DNA from: a bacterium UBP9_UBA1432
GTDB taxonomy: Bacteria; Vulcanimicrobiota; Xenobia; Xenobiales; Xenobiaceae
Direction of reading: 5' to 3'
Assembly: GCA_002329445.1 (NCBI GenBank)
Contig: DCTU01000247.1
Span: forward strand, 5,615 to 10,663
DNA: 5,049 nucleotides
The position numbers were made by a program, and so were the translations under genes. A model generated the notes under the pieces. That model made no database searches, was not told the DNA's origin, and saw only the letters and a list, made by a program, of their open reading frames with translations. This document shows positions 1 to 5,049 of this stretch, in pieces. The stretch's first letter is position 1; every line of letters begins with the position of its first letter.

Positions 1-924
1 GTCCGCTACCTTCTCGGGGGGGTCTACACCGTGGGGCCCAACGAGAGAGCGGTCAAGACCATCTTCGGTCGGGCCGAGCGCCTGGCCGAGAACCTGGCCG
101 TCACCGAGCATCTCAGCGCCGAGGAACAAGAGCGCTACGCCTATCCGCGGGTTCGGGTCATTCCACCCGGAGGGCCCTACTTCCGCATGCCGTGGGAGCG
201 GGTCTACAAGGTCTCGGTCGCGACCCAGACGGCCAGCATCGGCTTTGATCCCGAAGACCCGGCGGCCAACCAGGGAGGCGAGGTCCTGGAGGCCGTCACC
301 AAGGACCAGTTGAACACCGGGATCACCGGTCAGATCCGCTACACCGTCTCGGAGCAGAACCTCTACGCCTACCTGTTCGGAGTCAAGAACCCCGTGGCCC
401 ACGTGATGGGCTTCGTCCACTCGATCCTGCGCGAGCGCCTGGCGAACTTCGAGGCCCCTCCCCGGGAGGCCCAGGACTCTCCAGAAGCCCTGATCCAGAA
501 CGTCAGCGGCATCTCGATCAACGACCTGCGCAAGAACCTTCGCGACATCAACGACCACATGGAGATGGAGTGCACGCCGTCGGCGGCCCGCTACGGGATC
601 ACCCTGAACGCGGCCCTGATCACCGGGATCGACCCCCCCCAGGAGGTCGAGTCGGCCCTGGCCGCCATCAACACCGCGCACAACCATGTCTCGAGCGACA
701 TCAGCCTGGCCCAGGCCTCGGCGGACCAGAAGATCGTGCAGTCGCGCCGGGCCGTCGAGATCGAGACCCTCAAAGCCCAGGCGGAGGTCGAGCCCCTGGT
801 CCAGATGGCCGCGCAGTTGCGCCACCTGCGTCAGGAGGGGGGCCTGCTGGCCTACCTGCGCAACGTCCGGCTGGGCCTGTACGCCAGGGCTCGCCACGTG
901 ATTCAGGAGGCCGACCGTGGGTAG
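1..924 (+). CDS. SPFH/Band 7 domain membrane scaffold protein, 5' partial
   Basis: The reading frame is open from the first base, giving 307 visible residues to the TAG at 922-924. The GTG at 31 lies inside the conserved stretch YTVGPNERAVKTIFGRAERL, so I take it as an internal Val and the true start as upstream of the window, where an N-terminal membrane anchor would be expected. The SPFH core follows: PPGGPYFRMPWERVYKVSV (visible residues about 55-73), then VTKDQLNTGITGQIRYTVSE (about 99-118), as in stomatin/prohibitin/HflK-type proteins. After about residue 230 an Ala/Gln/Glu-rich helix suggests the coiled coil through which these proteins oligomerise. Members form ring or cage scaffolds at the membrane and often modulate proteases or lipid domains; the specific client is unknown. 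The gene overlaps the next SPFH gene by 8 nt, so the products probably form a hetero-oligomer as HflK and HflC do. I cannot say whether this is a true HflK. Family assignment is firm, function inferred. Confidence 0.88.
   Translation, partial: VRYLLGGVYTVGPNERAVKTIFGRAERLAENLAVTEHLSAEEQERYAYPRVRVIPPGGPYFRMPWERVYKVSVATQTASIGFDPEDPAANQGGEVLEAVTKDQLNTGITGQIRYTVSEQNLYAYLFGVKNPVAHVMGFVHSILRERLANFEAPPREAQDSPEALIQNVSGISINDLRKNLRDINDHMEMECTPSAARYGITLNAALITGIDPPQEVESALAAINTAHNHVSSDISLAQASADQKIVQSRRAVEIETLKAQAEVEPLVQMAAQLRHLRQEGGLLAYLRNVRLGLYARARHVIQEADRG
905..910 (+). promoter_or_regulatory. Ribosome binding site inside the upstream SPFH gene
   Basis: AGGAGG matches the consensus Shine-Dalgarno and lies 6 nt before the GTG at 917. 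It decides the start of the second SPFH gene, since that GTG has ideal spacing and sits directly before a hydrophobic membrane segment. Because it lies within the last codons of the upstream gene, translation of the two is probably coupled. Confidence 0.75.
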
Positions 925-1897
925 CTTCTTCTTCAGCGCGTTCCTCACGTTCTTCGCCTGCTTCGTGATCGTCCCCATCGTCCTGTTTGCCTTCACCCGC
1001 CTGGTTCCCATGGTCGTGGTGCACGAGAGGCAGTGCCTGGTTTTCGAGCTCTTCGGCAAGGTCATCGGCAAGCTGGACGAGCCTGGGCTGCACTTCCTGC
1101 CCTTGCGCCTGGGAGTCCCCAATGCCTGGCTGGTCGGATTCCTGGGCCGCTGCCACGTGGTGGACATGCGGATGGACCAGCAGTACCTGCGCAGCCTGCC
1201 GGTCAACTCTGAAGAGGGGGCCCCGATGGGGATCGGCGTCTGGTATGAGATGTATATCAGCGATCCCGAGGCCTTCCTGTTCCGCAATACCGACCCTCGC
1301 GGCTCGCTGGACTCCAATGTCCGCAACGCCACGGTGCGCTGCCTGTCCAACCTGCACCTGGCCGACATGATGGAGAATCGCCACCAGATGAGCCGGACGG
1401 TGCGCGCCGAGGTGTCGGCGCATTCCAGCGAATGGGGTTATCGCTTGGGTTCGGTGTACATCCGCAAGGTCCACTTCCGGGACCGGACCATGATGCGACA
1501 GATCGAAGAGAAGGTGGTCAATCGCCTGCGCCAGGTGACCGCGGCCATCACCCAGGATGGAGCCAACCAGGTCAGCCTGATCCGGGGCAGCGCCGATCGC
1601 CAGGCAGCCGTCGAGTTCGCCCGGGCGGCCGCCATCCGTCCCCAGGTGGTCGGGGAGGCCCTGCGCCAGATCTCCCAGGACCCCGAAGTGGCCCAGGCCC
1701 TCTTCGAGGTCCTGGAGACCGAGAAGATCCTGCAAGGGCAGGGGGTGCTGACCTTGATCCCCTCTGGAGGGCGGCAGGACCTCATGGTGGCCCTGGCAGC
1801 CGCCGCCGTGCCGCCGGTGGCCCCGACCGCGCGGGAGACCCGGGTGCCGTCCGCCCCGGCAGAACCCCACCCCCGGGCTGGAACGGGCCAGGCCTGA
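917..1897 (+). CDS. SPFH/Band 7 domain protein with N-terminal membrane helix
   Basis: This 326-residue protein starts at a GTG overlapping the end of the preceding SPFH gene. Residues about 4-26 are strongly hydrophobic (FFFSAFLTFFACFVIVPIVL region) and form a single N-terminal membrane anchor. The SPFH domain follows: VVVHERQCLVFELFGKVIGK (residues 33-52) and EPGLHFLPLRLG (55-66) match the early strands of the HflC/stomatin family. DRTMMRQIEEKVVNRL (189-204) starts the helical part, which is Ala/Gln/Glu-rich up to about residue 270. The last 35 or so residues form a Pro/Ala-rich, probably disordered tail. The length is close to that of HflC, and the HflK/HflC-like order of two tandem SPFH genes fits, but neither gene is close enough by eye to name. 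It probably assembles with its neighbour into a membrane-bound scaffold that organises lipids or controls a membrane protease. No protease or NfeD-like partner is visible in the window. Confidence 0.85.
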   Translation: MGSFFFSAFLTFFACFVIVPIVLFAFTRLVPMVVVHERQCLVFELFGKVIGKLDEPGLHFLPLRLGVPNAWLVGFLGRCHVVDMRMDQQYLRSLPVNSEEGAPMGIGVWYEMYISDPEAFLFRNTDPRGSLDSNVRNATVRCLSNLHLADMMENRHQMSRTVRAEVSAHSSEWGYRLGSVYIRKVHFRDRTMMRQIEEKVVNRLRQVTAAITQDGANQVSLIRGSADRQAAVEFARAAAIRPQVVGEALRQISQDPEVAQALFEVLETEKILQGQGVLTLIPSGGRQDLMVALAAAAVPPVAPTARETRVPSAPAEPHPRAGTGQA

Positions 1898-1992
1898 CGC
1901 CGGGAGCGCCGGTCCCCCGCATGACGAAGATGATCCAGCGCAGTGCAGCCCCGGGCCTGCCCGATTAGGGTCGGGATGTTTGGGGTGGCGCA

Positions 1993-2020
1993 GGTCCCGG
2001 TTTCCCAGGAGGCCGGGACC
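1993..2020 (+). other. Inverted repeat / hairpin in the nfnA leader
   Basis: GGTCCCGG (1993-2000) and CCGGGACC (2013-2020) are perfect 8-bp complements around a 12-nt loop. The loop contains AGGAGG (2007-2012). The stem ends 9 nt before the ribosome binding site of nfnA. It is followed only by GTCCGATTTGG, so there is no real U-tract and it is a poor intrinsic terminator. It could be a leader hairpin, a weak terminator for the SPFH pair, or chance in GC-rich DNA. A smaller stem, CCCGA (1960-1964) with TCGGG (1971-1975), lies upstream. I saw no convincing -35/-10 promoter in 1898-2039. Confidence 0.4.
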
Positions 2021-2029
2021 GTCCGATTT

Positions 2030-2036
2030 GGAGGAG
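2030..2036 (+). promoter_or_regulatory. Ribosome binding site of nfnA
   Basis: GGAGGAG lies just upstream of the ATG at 2040, with 5 nt between GGAGG and the start codon. It supports ATG 2040 over the in-frame TTG at 1980, which has no Shine-Dalgarno sequence. It also supports it over an internal GTG at 2166, where the nearest candidates are GGAGG only 2 nt away and a weaker GAGGGG 9 nt away. Confidence 0.7.
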
Positions 2037-2039
2037 AGC

Positions 2040-3065
2040 ATGAGCAGTGATTTCGAGATCTCACGCGTCCTGGGGGAGGGCAGTCTGCCTCCGTCCCGGC
2101 GCAGAAGGCTGAGGCGTCTCGGCGAGGACGCTTCCGATCCCGCGGTCCATGAGGGGTCGGAGGCCGTGCCGGGCCTGCCGGAGGGGAGCCTGGAACCGGT
2201 TCCGCCGGAGTTTGAGATCCTTTCGGTCGAGACGCTGGCCGAGAAGGTCATGCGCATGCGGGTCCGCGCCCCCCTGATCGCCCAGGAGCGCAAGCCCGGA
2301 CAGTTCATCCTCCTGCAGACCGATGTGGAGTATGGCGAGCGGATTCCCCTCACCATCGCGGACGCGGACCCTCGCCAGGGATCGATCACCCTGATCTTCC
2401 AGGTGGTGGGCAAGACCACCCAGGAGCTGGCCAGCCTGAAGGTCGGAGACGCTCTGCCTGTCCTGGTCGGGCCGCTGGGCACGCCCACCCACATCGAGAA
2501 GTACGGCCGGGTGGTGGCCGTCGGGGGCGGCATCGGGGTCGCTCCGCTCTATCCGATCGTCGAGGGGATGAAGGCGGCAGGCAATCATCTGACGGTGATC
2601 GCCGGGGCCCGGACCCGGGAGCTGGTGATCCTGGAATCCGAGATGCGGGCCATGGCCGATGACTACATCGTGGTGACCGACGATGGCTCGTACGGGCGCA
2701 AGGCCCTGGTCACCCAACCCCTGAAGGAGTTGTGTGAGGGGCCCGAGCCCCCGGATCTGGTGATCGCCATCGGTCCCCCCATCATGATGAAGTTCTGTGC
2801 CGAGACGACCAGGCCGTACGGCGTTCGAACGCTGGTCAGCCTGAACACCATCATGGTCGATGGCACCGGGATGTGTGGCGGGTGTCGGGTCAACGTGGGG
2901 GGCAAGACCCGCTTCGTCTGCGTCGACGGGCCCGAATTCGACGGACATCAGGTCGATTTCGACAACATGATCGCCCGTCTGGGCGCCTATCGCGACCAGG
3001 AGAAGCGGGCCCGGGACCACGCCTGTCGTCTGCAGGCCCTGGCCGAGAAGCATCCCCACGCTTGA
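2040..3065 (+). CDS. nfnA: NADH-dependent reduced ferredoxin:NADP+ oxidoreductase, small subunit (NfnA)
   Basis: This 341-residue protein is the small flavin/[2Fe-2S] subunit of the cytoplasmic electron-bifurcating NfnAB complex. The complex couples NADPH oxidation to reduction of NAD+ and ferredoxin, and runs reversibly. Visible motifs in order are PGQFILLQ (86-93); the FAD-binding RIPLTIAD (101-108); the nucleotide-binding VGGGIGVAPLYPIVEG (161-176); AIGPPIMMK (243-251); and the C-terminal cluster motif VDGTGMCGGCR (273-283) followed by C294 in FVCVDGPEFDG. D274, C279, C282 and C294 are the likely [2Fe-2S] ligands; an Asp plus three Cys set is known for NfnA. The catalytic core begins near F58. 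The first 57 residues are an extension not usual in the family: an Arg cluster (SRRRRLRRLGED, 19-30), then a Pro/Glu/Gly-rich linker. The related dihydroorotate dehydrogenase electron-transfer subunit PyrK shares the fold, but the adjacent large subunit favours Nfn (or SudB sulfide dehydrogenase). The stop is 22 nt before nfnB, so they form one operon. Confidence 0.92.
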   Translation: MSSDFEISRVLGEGSLPPSRRRRLRRLGEDASDPAVHEGSEAVPGLPEGSLEPVPPEFEILSVETLAEKVMRMRVRAPLIAQERKPGQFILLQTDVEYGERIPLTIADADPRQGSITLIFQVVGKTTQELASLKVGDALPVLVGPLGTPTHIEKYGRVVAVGGGIGVAPLYPIVEGMKAAGNHLTVIAGARTRELVILESEMRAMADDYIVVTDDGSYGRKALVTQPLKELCEGPEPPDLVIAIGPPIMMKFCAETTRPYGVRTLVSLNTIMVDGTGMCGGCRVNVGGKTRFVCVDGPEFDGHQVDFDNMIARLGAYRDQEKRARDHACRLQALAEKHPHA

Positions 3066-3087
3066 GAATCCGCTCGGAGGAACCCTG

Positions 3088-4698
3088 ATGCCCCGTTACG
3101 TCGAGGACCCCAACAAGTTGAATGCCCGCGCGCGCGGCCTGCTGGAGGAACTGCGCGACAAGGGAACCCTGAAGATGAAGGATCGGCTGGCGATCCCCGT
3201 GCAGAGGCCTCCCGTGTTGGACCCCGGCGAGCGCTCACGCTGGCAGGAGGAGGTGGAGAAGCCCTTGACCCCGGCCCAGGCCGTGCTGGAGAGCATGCGC
3301 TGCATCCAGTGCAAGAATCCGGCATGCGTCAAGGGGTGCCCGGTGGCCATCGACATCCCCGAGTTCCTGCGGCTGACCGCCGAGGGCAACTTCTCGGCCG
3401 CCATCGAGGTGATCAAGCGCACCAGTCTCCTGCCGGCCATCTGCGGGCGGGTCTGCCCCCAGGAGCGGCAGTGCCAGAAGGACTGCGCCGTGGGCAAGAG
3501 CCTCAAGGACGTGGGCCTGGCGGTGGCCATCGGCAAGGTGGAGCGCTTCCTGGCCGACTGGCAACGAAACCAGGCTCAGGCTCCCGTGCCTCGGATCAAG
3601 TCGCCCTCGGGTCGCAAGGTTGCAGTGATCGGTTCCGGGCCCGCCGGCCTGGTGGTGGCTGCGGACTGTCGTCGGGAGGGCCACCAGGTCACCGTCTTCG
3701 AGGCCTTCCACAAGCTCGGCGGCGTCCTGCGCTATGGCATCCCGGAATTCCGCCTGCCCAAGGAGGTCGTGGACGCCGAGATCGACCTTCTGCGTCGGAT
3801 GGGCGTCGAGTTCCGGACCAACTTCGTGGTCGGGCGCACCCGCAAGCTTCTGGACCTGATGGACAAGGATGGCTTTGACGCCGTCTTCATCGGCAGCGGA
3901 GCCGGGCTCCCGGTCTTCACGGGGATGCCAGGCGAGGATCTGGTGGGCGTCTTCTCGGCCAACGAGTATCTGACCCGGGCCAACATGATGGGGGCCATCC
4001 ATCCAGGGCGGACCGACACGCCGATGTTCGTCAGCCGGCGGACGGTGGTCCTGGGCGGCGGCAACGTGGCCATGGATGCATGTCGCATGGCACGTCGCCT
4101 GGGTGCCGAGGAAGTCGTCGTCCTGTATCGCCGAAGTCGGACCGAGATGCCGGCTCGGGCCGAGGAGGTCGAGCATGCCCTGGAGGAGGGGATCGAGATC
4201 CGCTTCCTGGAGAATGCCCTGGGAGTCCTGGGGGACGAGTCGGGCCGGGTCCGAGCGGTCACCGTCCAGCGCTACGCCCTGGGTGAGCCTGACGCCTCGG
4301 GGCGTCGGCGCCCCGTCCCCATTGAAGGAGACACCTACGAGCTTCCGGCCGACGCCGTGCTGGTGGCCATCGGCAACAACTCCAATCCCCTCCTGACCTC
4401 GACGACCCCAGGGCTGGAGGTCAACGCCCGAGGGAACATCGTGGTCGATCCCGAGACCGGGTGCACCAGCCTGGAGCGGGTCTTCGCCGGGGGCGACATC
4501 GTCTTGGGAGCGGCGACGGTGATCCTGGCGATGGGCGAGGGGCGCCGGGCGGCGCGGTCGATCAACGAGATGCTGGCCCGCGAGGCGATCGAGGAGGCGG
4601 CCGACGCGCCCCGGGCGCACGCCGCTCCAACCGGTCATTGGGCCCCGGGGCGCCTGCGTCGTCGCCGCCTGGCGCTGGGGACGCGCCGACGAGGCTGA
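3088..4698 (+). CDS. nfnB: NADH-dependent reduced ferredoxin:NADP+ oxidoreductase, large subunit (NfnB)
   Basis: This 536-residue protein is the bifurcating subunit, built on the glutamate synthase small-chain fold with FAD and two [4Fe-4S] clusters. Cluster motifs are CIQCKNPACVKGC (C72, C75, C80, C84) and CGRVCPQERQCQKDC (C119, C123, C129, C133). A Glu ligand to one cluster is reported for the family, and E126 is the natural candidate. An FAD-binding Rossmann motif, VAVIGSGPAGL (178-188) with E205, follows. Next come GGVLRYGIPEFRLPK (211-225), an NADPH site VLGGGNVAMDACRMARRLGA (321-340) with Y347-R348-R349, and the closing flavin motif FAGGDIVLGAATVILAMGEG (466-485). ATG 3088 has GGAGG at 3076-3080. 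No large glutamate synthase chain (GltB) is nearby and nfnA is immediately upstream, so Nfn is preferred over GltD; SudA sulfide dehydrogenase is the other name for this type. About 30 residues precede the usual N-terminus, and about 40 follow the usual end at RSINEML (490-496), including an Arg-rich tail (GRLRRRRLALGTRRRG). Confidence 0.93.
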   Translation: MPRYVEDPNKLNARARGLLEELRDKGTLKMKDRLAIPVQRPPVLDPGERSRWQEEVEKPLTPAQAVLESMRCIQCKNPACVKGCPVAIDIPEFLRLTAEGNFSAAIEVIKRTSLLPAICGRVCPQERQCQKDCAVGKSLKDVGLAVAIGKVERFLADWQRNQAQAPVPRIKSPSGRKVAVIGSGPAGLVVAADCRREGHQVTVFEAFHKLGGVLRYGIPEFRLPKEVVDAEIDLLRRMGVEFRTNFVVGRTRKLLDLMDKDGFDAVFIGSGAGLPVFTGMPGEDLVGVFSANEYLTRANMMGAIHPGRTDTPMFVSRRTVVLGGGNVAMDACRMARRLGAEEVVVLYRRSRTEMPARAEEVEHALEEGIEIRFLENALGVLGDESGRVRAVTVQRYALGEPDASGRRRPVPIEGDTYELPADAVLVAIGNNSNPLLTSTTPGLEVNARGNIVVDPETGCTSLERVFAGGDIVLGAATVILAMGEGRRAARSINEMLAREAIEEAADAPRAHAAPTGHWAPGRLRRRRLALGTRRRG

Positions 4699-4701
4699 GT
4701 C

Positions 4702-4748
4702 GGGGGGGAACTCCCCTGCGGCCCGGCGAACTCCCTTCGACCCTGCGG
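4702..4748 (+). repeat. Interleaved direct repeats in the nfnB-LysM spacer
   Basis: The 64-nt spacer holds GAACTCCC at 4708-4715 and 4728-4735 (20 nt apart) and CCCTGCGG at 4714-4721 and 4741-4748 (27 nt apart). Together they read as two copies of one module, the second with 7 extra nt between its halves. GGGG (4705-4708) and CCCC (4713-4716) could also form a short stem after the nfnB stop, but no U-tract follows. This may be an operator, a decayed duplication, or chance in a skewed sequence. Confidence 0.35.
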
Positions 4749-4762
4749 AAGGTCTTGTTGGC

Positions 4763-5049
4763 ATGCCCAGAATCGCCCTGTTCTGCACCCTCCTGCTGTG
4801 TTGGGCTCTTGCGCAGCCTGCCCGGGCGCAGTCGGACTACAAGTATTACCAGGTGCGCTCCGGCGACACGGTCGAGTCGATCGCTGCGGCCCATGGGCTG
4901 GACCTCTTCACGGTGTTGGAGTGCAACTCCAAGCAGATCCTGGAGGGCAAGGGGCTGCTTCCGGGCATGATCCTGGTCCTGCCCTCTCCGGAGGCCGGGA
5001 AGTCCAGTCAGGCAAGTTCCTCCGGTCCCCCCCCGGCGGTCGCCACGGA
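4763..5049 (+). CDS. Exported LysM-domain protein, 3' partial
   Basis: From ATG 4763 the frame is open to the window end, giving 95 whole codons and no stop. Residues 1-22 form a Sec signal peptide: a short start with one Arg, a hydrophobic core (LFCTLLLCWALA), and a likely cleavage site after ARA (20-22) before QSD. Residues 29-74 are a LysM domain, beginning YQVRSGDTVESIAAAHGLD (29-47), with N55 in ECN and closing LLPGMILVLPSPE (65-77). LysM binds the N-acetylglucosamine backbone of peptidoglycan, so the product should be exported and held at the cell wall. After residue 78 a Ser/Gly/Pro-rich linker begins, typical before a second domain such as further LysM repeats or an M23 (NlpD-like) peptidase, but that part lies outside the window. 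GGAAGG at 4747-4752 is a plausible, somewhat distant ribosome binding site. No lipobox is seen. Its cell-wall role appears unrelated to Nfn, and it probably starts a separate unit. Confidence 0.85.
   Translation, partial: MPRIALFCTLLLCWALAQPARAQSDYKYYQVRSGDTVESIAAAHGLDLFTVLECNSKQILEGKGLLPGMILVLPSPEAGKSSQASSSGPPPAVAT

Noticed and set aside
31..33. GTG at 31 as the start of the first SPFH gene
   Set aside because: The frame is open upstream and the residues around it (GGVYTVGPNERAV) belong to a conserved family stretch, so the gene continues off the window.
1960..1984. Possible intrinsic terminator after the SPFH pair (CCCGA/TCGGG stem then ATGTTT)
   Set aside because: The stem is only 5 bp and only three T follow, so it is too weak to call.
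1980..2039. TTG at 1980 as an upstream start for nfnA
   Set aside because: It has no Shine-Dalgarno, it would place the leader hairpin inside the coding region, and ATG 2040 has a good ribosome binding site.
770..2533. Long minus-strand open frame of 587 codons
   Set aside because: It is antisense to the second SPFH gene and nfnA. Its product is low-complexity, rich in Arg, Pro, Gly and His, with no recognisable domain. Long antisense frames are expected where GC3 is very high.
2061..3059. Minus-strand open frame of 332 codons
   Set aside because: It lies opposite nfnA and has no recognisable domain or ribosome binding site. The sense gene is certain.
4642..4651. Perfect palindrome GCCCCGGGGC in the nfnB tail
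   Set aside because: It lies within coding sequence, and a 10-bp G/C palindrome is unremarkable at this composition.
3235..4788. Long minus-strand open frame of 517 codons
   Set aside because: It is antisense to nearly all of nfnB, which has intact family motifs. The translation shows no known motif, so it is a composition shadow.

Overview
The window comes from a GC-rich bacterium. In the stretch I counted, about 88% of codons end in G or C. All five genes lie on the plus strand. No rRNA, tRNA, CRISPR array, insertion sequence or phage gene was recognised. The sequence does not fix the taxon. The Nfn-type flavoenzyme pair points to anaerobic or facultative redox metabolism, and the Sec-exported LysM protein points to a peptidoglycan-bearing cell wall.

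Positions 1-1897 hold two SPFH/Band 7 (stomatin/prohibitin/flotillin/HflK-HflC) genes that overlap by 8 nt. The first has lost its 5' end to the window edge. The second starts at a GTG behind a strong ribosome binding site and has an N-terminal membrane helix. They are probably translationally coupled and form a hetero-oligomeric membrane scaffold. A 142-nt gap (1898-2039) follows, with several short GC-rich inverted repeats but no convincing terminator or promoter.

Positions 2040-4698 hold nfnA and nfnB, 22 nt apart. They encode the small and large subunits of the electron-bifurcating NADH-dependent reduced ferredoxin:NADP+ oxidoreductase (NfnAB, related to SudBA sulfide dehydrogenase). The flavin, pyridine-nucleotide and iron-sulfur motifs all look intact, so the complex should be functional. 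It would balance the NADH, NADPH and ferredoxin pools. Both subunits carry unusual additions: an Arg-rich, Pro/Glu-rich extension of about 57 residues on NfnA, and an N-terminal lead plus an Arg-rich C-terminal tail on NfnB.

Positions 4699-4762 are a short spacer with two interleaved direct repeats. At 4763 a new gene begins, encoding an exported LysM-domain protein that runs off the window. I see no undescribed defence or mobile system. The most unusual features are the Nfn subunit extensions and the small repeat structures in the two spacers.
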